Positions 27,009 to 36,259 of a stretch of DNA of 64,000 bases are shown piece by piece. A program made the translations under genes and the position numbers. This stretch comes from Mucilaginibacter celer. GTDB taxonomy: Bacteria; Bacteroidota; Bacteroidia; Sphingobacteriales; Sphingobacteriaceae. The notes under the pieces are model-generated. The model had not been told where the DNA came from. It ran no database searches and saw nothing but the letters and a program-made list of their open reading frames with translations. The DNA is taken from the NCBI RefSeq assembly GCF_003576455.2, contig NZ_CP032869.1, forward strand, positions 2,790,001 through 2,854,000, given 5' to 3'. Each line of letters begins with the position of its first letter. Within the stretch, counting starts at the first letter, position 1.

Positions 27009-27824
27009 ATGAAAACAATAAATCAAATTATAGCAGCAGGTATCGTAGGCATACTTACTGTGTTCAGCGCCAATGCGCAGGTTAAAGTACAGGCCGGCGA
27101 AGTTAAATCGCACGAATTAGAGGTTTTGAACCAATTAACGTCACCATCAGTAGTAGTTAATATGCCCGTATCGCAATTGCTTAACGCCCCCGGAAACGAA
27201 GCGCTCAGAGCATTCTTTTTCACACCTGTAAAAGATAAAACTGCTTTAAAAGGCAAAAAAATAGCCGTGCTGGCTGCCGATGGCTTTGAAGAGATTGAAT
27301 TATTAGGCCCGGTATGGTATTTCAGGGAATTGGGTGCACAGGTTGATATAGTTTCTCCAAAATACAATCCTGCCCCCGCCCGCTACGGCCTGGCTGCTCC
27401 CGAAATGGCGGCAACCCACATTATGGCTATCCAGTATCTGCAACCTGTAGGCTGGGTAAAAGTGGACCGTACTGCCGACCAGATTAAGGTAAGCGATTAC
27501 GACGCGGTATTTATTCCCGGCGGAGCATGGAACCCTGATAACCTGAGGTATGATAAAGATGTGATCCATTTTATCCAGGATTTTAACAAAGCGGGTAAAC
27601 TGATAGCCGCTATTTGTCACGCCCCTGTAGTATTAGCCTCGGCTGATATCTTGAAAGGTCGGAAATTAACTGGTTACTGGAACATCCAGACAGATTTGAA
27701 AAACGCGGGCGGCATCGTATTGGAGCAACCTGTTGTAACCGATGGCAACCTGGTAACCAGCAGGCATCCTATTGATGTGGCCGATTTTTCAAGAGCCGTA
27801 GAGGCCTGGCTGATTAAAAAATAA
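27009..27824 (+). CDS. Exported DJ-1/PfpI family protein
   Basis: This 271-residue protein has a signal peptide (ending near SANAQ) and a linker of about 60 residues before a full DJ-1/PfpI domain. The domain has IAVLAADGFEEIELLGP (Glu of the active site), DAVFIPGGAW and the nucleophile elbow AAICHAP with the catalytic Cys, and ends with TSRHPIDVADF. Such proteins act as glyoxalases, deglycases or chaperones against reactive carbonyls. A periplasmic location suggests protection of exported proteins. It begins 40 bases after the ABM gene. Confidence 0.82.
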   Translation: MKTINQIIAAGIVGILTVFSANAQVKVQAGEVKSHELEVLNQLTSPSVVVNMPVSQLLNAPGNEALRAFFFTPVKDKTALKGKKIAVLAADGFEEIELLGPVWYFRELGAQVDIVSPKYNPAPARYGLAAPEMAATHIMAIQYLQPVGWVKVDRTADQIKVSDYDAVFIPGGAWNPDNLRYDKDVIHFIQDFNKAGKLIAAICHAPVVLASADILKGRKLTGYWNIQTDLKNAGGIVLEQPVVTDGNLVTSRHPIDVADFSRAVEAWLIKK

Positions 27825-27863
27825 AAGAATCTATCGTCCCGATTTTAGGGGAGATAATTAAAA

Positions 27864-27889
27864 CCGGGAGTAAGACTGCTTACTCCCGG
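27864..27889 (+). promoter_or_regulatory. Strong hairpin without T tract, between operon genes
   Basis: A perfect 11-bp stem (CCGGGAGTAAG / CTTACTCCCGG) with an ACTG loop lies between the DJ-1 and old-yellow-enzyme genes. It has short A-rich flanks on both sides (AATTAAAA before, AGTTAAAAA after). The absence of U residues argues against intrinsic termination on the plus strand. An mRNA-stabilising or processing element is possible. Confidence 0.55.
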
Positions 27890-27919
27890 CAGTTAAAAAC
27901 ACAAACAGATTTTAAGACA

Positions 27920-29029
27920 ATGAATATCAATATTTTTGAACCGGCAAATGTCGGTTCGTTACAACTGAAAAACCGCATTTCGATGGCCCCAATGACAAGG
28001 GCAAGAAATGCCAACGGGATTCCGAACGATGATAATGGGTTATATTACAGTCAACGTGCAGGTGCCGGGTTGATTATTACCGAAGGCACAGCAATTTCAA
28101 ATACAGCCAAAGGCGTTCTGTATATCCCCGGATTATATACACAGGAACAGGTTGAAGGATGGAAAAAAGTAACCGGCGCGGTGCATAAGCAGGGCAGCAT
28201 TATCTATACCCAGCTATGGCATGTGGGCAGGGTATCACATACCTCAAATCAACCTGGAGGCGTTGCACCGGTAGGCCCGTCAGACATTCAGGCGGTTAAT
28301 TCGTACGCCTGGGGTTATGACGAAAGCGGAAAAGAAGGCCCTGTTATTTCATCAAAACCAAGAGCCCTTGCTACTGCTGAGGTTAAACAGGTAATAAAAG
28401 ATTATGCCAATGCTGCTGTAAACGCCATGGAAGCAGGTTTTGACGGCGTGGAACTGCATGGAGCTAACGGCTATTTAATTGAGCAGTTTTTAAATCCATT
28501 TGTAAATAACCGCACCGACGAATACGGTGGCAGCATTGAAAACAGATCGAGGTTTTTATTGGAAGCCGTTGATGCCACTATTGCAGCAGTAGGTAACAAT
28601 AAAGTAGGGATCAGGCTTACACCTTACGGCGGACTGGGCGATTTACCGCACTATGATGAAATAGAAGCTACTTATCAATATCTTGCTACCGAACTGGCCA
28701 AAAGAAACCTGGTTTACATCCACCTGATGGACCAACAATCAAAAGGCAGCCACGCCTTACCTGAAGGCTTTTTGGAGCGCTTTCGTACTTGGTATAAAGG
28801 CGTGATCATACTTGCGGGTAGTATGGACAGGGAAAAATCTGAAAGGCTGATCAATGCCGGTACCATCGATATTGCCGGTTTTGGCGAACCCTTTATCTCC
28901 AACCCCGATTTGGTGGAACGCTTACAAAACAACTGGCCGCTTACTCCTCCTGATCGAAGCCTTCATTACGGTTTAGGTAACCATGGCTACACCGATTGGG
29001 AAACTTACCGGCAGCCCGAATTGGTTTAA
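27920..29029 (+). CDS. Alkene reductase, old yellow enzyme family (NemA-like)
   Basis: This 369-residue TIM-barrel flavoenzyme has the family signatures MAPMTRARNANGIPNDD at the N-terminus, QLWHVGRVSH, the substrate-binding HGANGYLIEQFLNP (His/Asn pair and Tyr), NRTDEYGGSIENRSRF and late IAGFGEPFISNPDL. It reduces activated alkenes such as enones, maleimides and nitro compounds with NAD(P)H and FMN in the cytosol. With DJ-1, ABM and quinone reductase genes upstream it completes a plausible electrophile-detoxification set. Confidence 0.9.
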   Translation: MNINIFEPANVGSLQLKNRISMAPMTRARNANGIPNDDNGLYYSQRAGAGLIITEGTAISNTAKGVLYIPGLYTQEQVEGWKKVTGAVHKQGSIIYTQLWHVGRVSHTSNQPGGVAPVGPSDIQAVNSYAWGYDESGKEGPVISSKPRALATAEVKQVIKDYANAAVNAMEAGFDGVELHGANGYLIEQFLNPFVNNRTDEYGGSIENRSRFLLEAVDATIAAVGNNKVGIRLTPYGGLGDLPHYDEIEATYQYLATELAKRNLVYIHLMDQQSKGSHALPEGFLERFRTWYKGVIILAGSMDREKSERLINAGTIDIAGFGEPFISNPDLVERLQNNWPLTPPDRSLHYGLGNHGYTDWETYRQPELV

Positions 29030-29077
29030 TTTGAAGCTTGCGGATAACAGCAGTATGTTCTTACCCCTCCATTAATC

Positions 29078-29113
29078 AAAAACCCGTAAGTGAAATGTGC
29101 TTACGGGTTTTTG
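29078..29113 (+). terminator. Terminator after the alkene reductase gene
   Basis: AAAACCCGTAAG pairs with CTTACGGGTTTTT around a 9-base loop and ends in T residues. It closes the redox operon before the convergent GH92 gene. Confidence 0.88.
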
Positions 29114-29134
29114 TTTGGATTTAGAGCTGCCGAC

Positions 29135-31315
29135 TTATTTGGTGGCAATGTTTATCACTCCACCATTTTTAAACAGATCATGCGATACAAAATAACCATC
29201 ATTTACTTTCCCGTTAACTTTTATGGTGGTAACTCCCCTGCCCTTGCCCGGTTTGCTGATGGTTAAAGTTTTGCCGTTGCTTGTTGTCCATTTTACCTCA
29301 TCAAACAATGGCGCAGTAACAATATATTTCGGATCGGTGGCGGAGAAGGGATACAAACCCAAAGCACTGAACACATACCATGACGACATTTCGCCTGCAT
29401 CGTCCATACCGCTCAGTTCCAGGCCCTCATCACCAATGCCGTACAGGTTATTCAAAATATAATCGATCATCTTTTGAGATTTTGCGGGCTTATTGATGAA
29501 GATATAGGCGAACGGCGCCTCGTGATCCGGCTGGTTTCCCTGGCAATACTGGCCTATCATGGTTTCCACATTACGGGCTATATAATTAGGATTCCAGGGC
29601 AGGGTAAATAGCGAATCAAGTTTTGATTCAAAACCCTTTGCGCCGCCATAAAGCTGAATTAACCCGGGCATATCATGAGGCGCAAAAAAAGATACCTGCC
29701 ATGCGTTGGCTTCGCGGTACATATACTCATAATACGGGTATTGCGGGTTGAAATTTTTGATCCAATCGCCGTTTTCCAACCGGCCGCGCATAAAGCGGGT
29801 AGATGGATCGAACATGTTTTTATAGTTTTTTGAACGGGCCATCAAAATACGGTAATTGGCTGTATCGCCCAGCTTTTTAGCTATCTGCGCAACTGAGTAA
29901 TCATCGTACGAATACTCGAGCGTTTTCGAAACACCTGCTTTAGCCTTCGTTTCCACTTCGGGTTTGGCTATATCCGGATCAGAAATATATCCTTTTTTAA
30001 TATACTCGCTGACGTAAGGACGGGCACCGCCTTCTACATTAGCATTACGTAATAATATTTTATAGGTCCCTTCAATATCAAACTGGTCGATGCCCCTCAG
30101 GTAAGCTCCCGCTATCGATGAAGCACCGTGATCGCCATGAAAAAACGTTGGGATAAACCCTGTTTTATCACCAACATCTTTAAGCGATTTGATCACATCA
30201 AGCGTAACGTCCGGGCTTATTAAACCCAGCAGCACATCCTTATTGCGGTAGGTATCCCATAACGAGGGCTCGGTATAATACCTGAAGCCGGTTTTAACCA
30301 CATTTCTTTTGGCATCGGTAAACTCACCGTTTACATCGCTACGCAAGGCAGGCCATAAAAACGAGCGGTACAGGCAGGAATAAAGCATACGCTTCTGCTT
30401 TTCGGTGCCACCTTTTACCTTTATGTTTGAAAGCAGTTGCTCCCATTTTTGCGTAGCCTCATTGCGGATAGCATCAAAGTTCTTATCTCCTATTTCTTTC
30501 TCAAGATTTTCCTTCGCGTTCTTTTCGCTCACAAACGAAAGACCTATCTTAATTTCAACCGGAGCCGTACCGCCGTCAGTTAGGTATAGCATTGCGTAAC
30601 CGCTTCGTTGCCCCTCATCAGTTTTTTCGAGTTTGTTGATTTTTGTGTTGATGGTTGCATAAAAATAAACGTTCTCTCCTCCCTGAAAGCCTTGTACAGC
30701 ATTCGGCCCGGCCTGTTCAATGCGCCAGGTTGAAACCCGGCTGTTAGCTTTTCCTAAATCAAAGAGTATTTGCCTGTTGGTATTATTTTTAAATTGATAT
30801 TGATGATATCCGCAGCGCAAAGTTGAAGTAAGACGAACATTTACCTGATAATCATCAAGATAAACCTGGTAAAATCCCGGCGCCGAACTTTCATTTTTAT
30901 GAGAAAATTTGGAGCCGAATTTACTTCCCTGCGGATTTTGTACCCTTAATTCACGAGGATCGGAAACCGGCAGGATGGGAATATTACACAGGTTCCAATG
31001 CCCTTTGTTGGTATGCGTAAAACCATAAATTACCGAATCCTCATACTGATAACCTGCCCCCGAGCCATAGGCCGTCATCGGGCTTAACTGCACCATCGCA
31101 TTTGGCAACGAGCTTCCCGGAAAGGTAAGCCCGGCCCACGAGCGCCAGCCTTTCGGCAATGCGTAGCCCAGTATTTTAGGATCATTAAGCGGCGCGGTGC
31201 CTATAAAGGTGTTAACGTATGGGGTGTACACCGGCTTTATTTGCGCGCAGGCAAAGCTGGTTACAAAAAAAACAAATAAAGTCAAACTGATCAGGATTTT
31301 AATTGGCTTGTTCAT
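29135..31315 (-). CDS. GH92 alpha-mannosidase
   Basis: This 726-residue protein has a signal peptide (ending near FACAQ). N-terminal beta-sandwich motifs typical of GH92 are present (VNTFIGTAPLNDPK, GSSLPNAMVQLSPMT). In the catalytic barrel, EANAWQVSFF (acid Glu about 534) and GMDDAGEMSSWYVFSALG (the Asp pair of the Ca-assisted base) match the family. A normally GNEPD-like segment reads GNQPDHEAPF. GH92 enzymes are calcium-dependent exo-alpha-mannosidases acting on N-glycan or yeast-type mannosides. It lies 257 bases downstream of the GH31 gene on the same strand. No SusC/SusD pair is visible. Confidence 0.9.
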   Translation of the reverse strand: MNKPIKILISLTLFVFFVTSFACAQIKPVYTPYVNTFIGTAPLNDPKILGYALPKGWRSWAGLTFPGSSLPNAMVQLSPMTAYGSGAGYQYEDSVIYGFTHTNKGHWNLCNIPILPVSDPRELRVQNPQGSKFGSKFSHKNESSAPGFYQVYLDDYQVNVRLTSTLRCGYHQYQFKNNTNRQILFDLGKANSRVSTWRIEQAGPNAVQGFQGGENVYFYATINTKINKLEKTDEGQRSGYAMLYLTDGGTAPVEIKIGLSFVSEKNAKENLEKEIGDKNFDAIRNEATQKWEQLLSNIKVKGGTEKQKRMLYSCLYRSFLWPALRSDVNGEFTDAKRNVVKTGFRYYTEPSLWDTYRNKDVLLGLISPDVTLDVIKSLKDVGDKTGFIPTFFHGDHGASSIAGAYLRGIDQFDIEGTYKILLRNANVEGGARPYVSEYIKKGYISDPDIAKPEVETKAKAGVSKTLEYSYDDYSVAQIAKKLGDTANYRILMARSKNYKNMFDPSTRFMRGRLENGDWIKNFNPQYPYYEYMYREANAWQVSFFAPHDMPGLIQLYGGAKGFESKLDSLFTLPWNPNYIARNVETMIGQYCQGNQPDHEAPFAYIFINKPAKSQKMIDYILNNLYGIGDEGLELSGMDDAGEMSSWYVFSALGLYPFSATDPKYIVTAPLFDEVKWTTSNGKTLTISKPGKGRGVTTIKVNGKVNDGYFVSHDLFKNGGVINIATK

Positions 31316-31572
31316 TGATAGGTTTTATTAGCGTTGCAAATTACCTGCTAAATTGATTTAGGAAAAATGCAAATTATGCATATTTATTGACCTTACATTC
31401 ATTTTTTTTAATATTTAATGTTAAAGCGACAGGTATACCGCCTCGCTGTATATCCGGTGAACCCGGAATTATAAAACCCGTTTTTTTTAACGAAATTCGA
31501 TGAGGCGCATAGAGTTAAGGGGAATGCCATCGTTTAATTATCAGAACAGATTTCCCTTATTTCACATCCGGG

Positions 31573-33714
31573 TTAATTAATAATCTCCCAGTTTTTTATA
31601 ACATACCGGCTCTTTTTAAAATTGCCCGCACGCTTAACAGTACCCTTATTTTTTTCCCACAACAAGTTCACGCTGTTATACGCTCCCTTCTCATAATTAA
31701 ACGTCACTCCGTCATCTTCAAATAAAGTGGCTTTGTTAGCCCGGCCATAAACATAACAGGTAATTTCAAATTTGGTATCGGGGCTTACATATTCTACCGG
31801 TTTTGCCAGCGGTAAAATAGTGCCGCTTTTGATAAAAATGGGTAACTGGTTCAAATCAGGTTTAATGGTGTAGTATTTACCGCCTTCGTATTTCTGCCTG
31901 GTATTGTAATCATACCAGGTACCTTCGGGCAAATAAACTTTGCGTTCGTCCATTTTTTCGGTTAATGGCGCTGCCAGGACGGATTCGCCTATCATGTATT
32001 CGTCGGATAGGTTAAAAGTGTTTTTATCCTGCGGATAATCCATTACCAAAGCTCTGAAAGGCGGGATACCTTTAAAATGATAATCGGCAAAGGCATTATA
32101 AAGATATGGGATCAGGCTCATCCTGAAGTTTAGCAGCTTGCGGATGTCGGTTTCTACCTGTTTTGCATTCTCCATCAGTTCGTCTTTGTTATTTTTTTCT
32201 TTGTTGATTTGCAGCCATGGTGGATTCTGCAAATACCAGGAATTATACAACGTTTGAGCCGAAAGCACGGCGGTTTGACTGCGGCGCATAAAATCTTTAA
32301 TGGTATTAGATTCGCGCACCTCCGGCGACCAGATCATACCCGCAAAACCCGAATTAAGGATCATGCGGATATATTCCTCATGCAGGTAAGTATCACTATA
32401 TAACGCGGCAGGATATGATGAGGCAAAAGCATTGGAAGCACGCACATCAAGGTAAGTGCGCTGATTAAGCTTTTTGTAGATGCCGTAGATAGTTTTTTGA
32501 TACAAGAGGCCAAAGAGCTGGTGCATTTGTTCGCCATCGATACCTGAAGGGAACTGGCTGAGTTCCGGAAAGCTCCAGGTAGCGCTGCCGAAAGCGATGT
32601 TTGAGTTATCGCACTCGTCCATTTTGAAACCTGATATACCTTGCTTTACAAATGTCTGCCGGTGATAATCGGCAAAAATATTGGCGGCGGCAGTATCAGC
32701 AAAATCCGGAACAAGTCCGTTCCATACCAGGTAATTGCCTGCCTTATTTTTTAAAGGTTGATATAAAGGCGATTTAGGAGACACAAAGGCATGTTCCCAC
32801 AAATTAATATGAAAGCCTTTGTTTTTCATCGTGTCGACAAACAGATCGGGCGTTGGAAAAAAACTGTTATTCCACACGTATGAGCACGAATACGAAGCCG
32901 TTTGCCAGCGGGGCTCCAAACCTAATACATCGCAGGGGATATGATTATCACGAAAATAAGCGGCCATTTTATTTACCTGGTACTGGTTAAAATCGGCTTT
33001 AACCCGATATTTTACGCCAAGCCCCCAAATGGCAGGTAGCGCGCCGCCGCCCGAAAACAGGTTATACCGCTGCATGACGGTTTTCAGATCGGGCCCTTCA
33101 AAAATAAACACTTCTATCCCTTTGGCACCCGGGATATCAACCGTTACGTAACCCGAAGCTTTATTATCGCTTTTATACAACTCCTCAACCGAGTTTCCGC
33201 CATTACTCTCCTTAACATCCCTCCGGTTATTATTCAGTTTTGCTGTATTGCCGCAGTAAAAGGTTGCATACCGCGAAGTGTTGATTAAAATACCATACCC
33301 CTTGTTTGAAACATAAAAGGATGCCGGCCCGTGCGTATATCCCAGATCGTTTAAGGGGTTATCATTAACAATAGGGCGTTTCTTTAAACCACGCTGATTA
33401 AACGAACCTATTTGCATCCCAAAACCATACAACTGTTCGGTATCATCCAAAGGCACTTCTACAACCACTCCCCTGCTGTTAATGTTAATTTTAACATCAT
33501 TAACATTAAAAGGAAGTTTGCCGGGCCCAAGTTGGTTTAACGCTTCGCTCATAGGTAATTCGTTACAAAAGCTGTATGGGGTAAACCTGTCTGCCGTGCC
33601 GAGGGCTATTTTTTGCACACCCGGTGCAAGCTGCGTTACTTGTCCAAAAGCACATAAAACAGTAAGTTGAAAAAGTACGAATAGCGCAGTAGTACAGATA
33701 AAGAATTTTCTCAT
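31573..33714 (-). CDS. GH31 family alpha-glycosidase
   Basis: This 713-residue protein has a signal peptide (ending near CAFGQ). An N-terminal galactose-mutarotase-like domain (VEVPLDDTEQLYGFGMQIG) precedes the barrel. GISGFKMDECDNSN carries the nucleophile Asp (about residue 366), and MIWSPEVRESNTI fits the acid/base region. C-terminal beta domains include LPIFIKSGTILPLAKP. GH31 covers alpha-glucosidases, xylosidases and galactosidases, and the exact substrate is not readable. The neighbouring GH92 suggests joint use of plant or fungal glycans. Confidence 0.88.
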   Translation of the reverse strand: MRKFFICTTALFVLFQLTVLCAFGQVTQLAPGVQKIALGTADRFTPYSFCNELPMSEALNQLGPGKLPFNVNDVKININSRGVVVEVPLDDTEQLYGFGMQIGSFNQRGLKKRPIVNDNPLNDLGYTHGPASFYVSNKGYGILINTSRYATFYCGNTAKLNNNRRDVKESNGGNSVEELYKSDNKASGYVTVDIPGAKGIEVFIFEGPDLKTVMQRYNLFSGGGALPAIWGLGVKYRVKADFNQYQVNKMAAYFRDNHIPCDVLGLEPRWQTASYSCSYVWNNSFFPTPDLFVDTMKNKGFHINLWEHAFVSPKSPLYQPLKNKAGNYLVWNGLVPDFADTAAANIFADYHRQTFVKQGISGFKMDECDNSNIAFGSATWSFPELSQFPSGIDGEQMHQLFGLLYQKTIYGIYKKLNQRTYLDVRASNAFASSYPAALYSDTYLHEEYIRMILNSGFAGMIWSPEVRESNTIKDFMRRSQTAVLSAQTLYNSWYLQNPPWLQINKEKNNKDELMENAKQVETDIRKLLNFRMSLIPYLYNAFADYHFKGIPPFRALVMDYPQDKNTFNLSDEYMIGESVLAAPLTEKMDERKVYLPEGTWYDYNTRQKYEGGKYYTIKPDLNQLPIFIKSGTILPLAKPVEYVSPDTKFEITCYVYGRANKATLFEDDGVTFNYEKGAYNSVNLLWEKNKGTVKRAGNFKKSRYVIKNWEIIN

Positions 33715-34056
33715 GCTTAATAACCCATGTTAAGGTTGTCAAAGTTAACAGAGAACAGCAAAAATCCAGATTATCAGCTCACTTTTTTAGCCCCGCAGTT
33801 AGTATAATAAAACCTGCTACTAAAATAAATCTGTGCAATAGCATCAACAATACAAAACACTTTTTTACAATGCGGATTTTCAAAAAAATATCCAATATTT
33901 GCCCGTACGTTAACTTTATCACAATATTAATGCTCCAATTGCCCTTTTCATTAAAGCAAACGGGCGGCCTTATCATTAAAGGCCATGGCTTGGTCATTAG
34001 CCCAAAAACTCATTTTCAATACTTTACCCGTCACAAAACGTTCAAGGCTTAATTAA
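33715..34056. other. Divergent intergenic spacer without a supported gene
   Basis: About 340 AT-rich bases separate the divergent GH31 and zinc-ribbon genes. Opposed short frames here (60-72 codons) have no domain and overlap each other. The region should hold both promoters. I see no convincing operator. Confidence 0.5.
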
Positions 34057-34998
34057 ATGAACAGTAACCCTTTAGAAAAGTGTATTAATTGCGGAGCCGG
34101 ATTAGAGGTTAAAAGCAACACTATATTACATTGTCCGTATTGCAGAAGCTTTTATCGGGAGGACGGCAGCCAACTGGATCCTGCCCAATTTCGAGCCAGA
34201 AGTAATACGAGCAATCAAAACCCAATTACGGATTTTAGAACCGGTCCACATACACCCGTTAAAAAAAGCGGAAAATCCAATCCCGTGCTCGTGGGGTGTT
34301 TAATTTTAGTTATAACATTTATCATTATGATAATTGCTGCAAGCCAGCATGAATCTGTTACTGATAGTGCGTCATATCTCGATTCGTTGAAAAAAGACAC
34401 TACAAAAACCGATACCGGCACATCGGCACAAAGCAACGATTTGAAAAAAGACAGCACGGCTACGGGTGATAATCCGGCAAATTCTGCGGTGTTAAAACAA
34501 TTAGCTTCAATAGATATTGATGCCCCAACTTTTAAAAAACTATACGCTAAAGCAAGAAAAAAATACGACAAATTTTCGGGCAATACATACATTCATGATA
34601 AGTCATCGCCACAATATGTAAATTACAACGGCATCTATGCATATATTGCCCAAAACGGCAGCGATTTTTCGCTCCGGTTTTCAATACAATACGCTGCCGA
34701 CGACTGGCTGTTTATTAAAAAAGTTACTTTTAACGCCGATGGCGAAAACTACACTTACACACCTGACTTTAAAACAGATAACGGCGATGGTGGCATTTGG
34801 GAATGGTGTGATGACGAAGTTTACGGCACTGATATAGCCATGCTGGCCGATATTGCCAACGCAAAAAAAGCACAAGCCAGGTACGACGGCGATAAGTATT
34901 ATAAAGTTGTAAATATTACCCCCATGCAAAGAGCAGCGCTAAAAAAGCAGCTTCAAATTTATAAGGGCTTGCTTTTAGGTTATAACAAAACCAAATAA
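34057..34998 (+). CDS. Zinc-ribbon membrane-anchored protein of unknown function
   Basis: This 313-residue protein begins with a zinc ribbon (CINCG...CPYC, four Cys at about 9-30). A basic linker and a single membrane helix (about 75-95, LVGCLILVITFIIMIIAA) follow, then a Lys/Asp/Thr-rich spacer. The C-terminal domain (about 145-310) has YDKFSGNTYIHDKSSP and a Tyr/Asp-rich beta-strand pattern. I do not recognise the outer domain. It is transcribed opposite to the glycosidase genes and appears monocistronic. Confidence 0.72.
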   Translation: MNSNPLEKCINCGAGLEVKSNTILHCPYCRSFYREDGSQLDPAQFRARSNTSNQNPITDFRTGPHTPVKKSGKSNPVLVGCLILVITFIIMIIAASQHESVTDSASYLDSLKKDTTKTDTGTSAQSNDLKKDSTATGDNPANSAVLKQLASIDIDAPTFKKLYAKARKKYDKFSGNTYIHDKSSPQYVNYNGIYAYIAQNGSDFSLRFSIQYAADDWLFIKKVTFNADGENYTYTPDFKTDNGDGGIWEWCDDEVYGTDIAMLADIANAKKAQARYDGDKYYKVVNITPMQRAALKKQLQIYKGLLLGYNKTK

Positions 34999-35005
34999 TA
35001 CAACA

Positions 35006-35034
35006 GTACCGGCAACCTGCAAAGTTGCCGGTAC
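35006..35034 (+). terminator. Hairpin between convergent genes
   Basis: GTACCGGCAAC pairs with GTTGCCGGTAC over a 7-base loop. No T tract is present, so termination is likely but not of the canonical type. Confidence 0.5.
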
Positions 35035-35065
35035 AAATAATAAGCGGATACGTTCATTCTAAAGA

Positions 35066-36184
35066 TCACTTATTCCGACCGGATACATCATCACCCGCCT
35101 TAGGCCAAATGCCATCTATTATTTCTTTCAACTCCAGTTTCGAGGGGTCGATCACCACATATTTTATTTTTTGCCTGCGCCAGGTGTAAACTACATGAAC
35201 CATACCATCGGCCGACTGAATTACAGACGGATATGAGTACTCTCCTTCGGGTGAATTTTCCAAAATCAAAGCAGCATACCAGTTAACACCATCTGCAGAA
35301 ACAGCCATGTTAAGAGGTGTGCGTGCGCCCCTGGTTAAATTTCCACGTGGTAATACGTGATTGTAAACCAGTAATTGCCGTCCATCTTTCAACGTCACCG
35401 CATCGATACAAGAATCATTATTAGGAAGAGACGTTTTCTGCAAAGGCGACCATGTTTTACCACCATCGTGTGACGATGTAGTCAATACAGCCCGGTTTTG
35501 GCTACGGCAAAGCGCCTGCAAACTACCGTCTTTATAAGTTAAAATACATGGCTGAATAGCCCTTAAGTTCTTTCCATCATCACCAACGGGACCAATCATA
35601 GCCCAGGTTTCACCAAAATTGTTACTGGCTTCAAAATGAACCTTCCATGTTTTGGCCTCGGTGCTTACGGGGCTCAGCAGCGTTCCGTTTTCAAGTAATA
35701 CGGGTTTGTTTTTAATTGGCCCTAAAAAGCCGTTAGGTAATGCTTTCTGTACAGACCAACTAATCCCGCCATCAGCGGATGTTTTAACAAAACCTTTCCA
35801 TTTTGAGGGATCGGGGCCAATTTTATAATAAAGTTGCAATTCGCCTTCAGGTACCTGGTACAATACGGGGTTCCAACAAGCGCAACGTAAGGTGTTGTTC
35901 CGCATGCCGTTTGCTACGTTTACCCCCTCTGTCCATTTGCCATTAACAAGTCGGCTCACCCAGATACATACGTCAGTGTATCGTTCTTTAGTGCCGCCAA
36001 ACCATGAGGCCACAAGCCCGGTGGGTGTTTCGGCGATGGTTGCAGCATGACATTCCGGGTACGGGGCCTTATCGTAAATAAATTCGTCTTTAATGAGCCC
36101 TTTGCGCCGTGGATTATGCTGAGCAACCGGCTCACCGCTAAAAAGCAGAGAGTGAAGTGCCATGAATAATCCTTTCTTTGCCAT
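35066..36184 (-). CDS. Sialidase-like BNR-repeat protein (PF13088 type)
   Basis: This 372-residue six-bladed propeller has at least three Asp-box-type turns (SADGGISWS, SSHDGGKTWS, SNNFGETWA) and a conserved core (ASWFGGTKE, CWNPVLYQVPEGEL, IKNKPVLLENGTLLSPVS, DAVTLKDGRQLLVYN, YTWRRQKI). It is annotated broadly as exo-sialidase, but members of this subfamily are widespread in plants and bacteria and true sialidase activity is doubtful. The N-terminus is only weakly signal-peptide-like. It is last in a minus-strand operon with the dehydrogenase and tagaturonate reductase genes. Confidence 0.8.
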   Translation of the reverse strand: MAKKGLFMALHSLLFSGEPVAQHNPRRKGLIKDEFIYDKAPYPECHAATIAETPTGLVASWFGGTKERYTDVCIWVSRLVNGKWTEGVNVANGMRNNTLRCACWNPVLYQVPEGELQLYYKIGPDPSKWKGFVKTSADGGISWSVQKALPNGFLGPIKNKPVLLENGTLLSPVSTEAKTWKVHFEASNNFGETWAMIGPVGDDGKNLRAIQPCILTYKDGSLQALCRSQNRAVLTTSSHDGGKTWSPLQKTSLPNNDSCIDAVTLKDGRQLLVYNHVLPRGNLTRGARTPLNMAVSADGVNWYAALILENSPEGEYSYPSVIQSADGMVHVVYTWRRQKIKYVVIDPSKLELKEIIDGIWPKAGDDVSGRNK

Positions 36185-36259
36185 TGTTTATTTTTACAAT
36201 TTGTTATTTAATTTGATTTTTTGGCAGCATTGGCGGCTTAGGCTAATACAATTACATCG

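Noticed and set aside
33779..34052. Opposed short frames between the GH31 and zinc-ribbon genes
   Set aside because: They overlap each other on opposite strands and show no recognisable protein features.
35066..36184. Naming the BNR protein a sialidase (GH33)
   Set aside because: Asp boxes are present, but the Arg triad and FRIP motif of sialidases were not identified.
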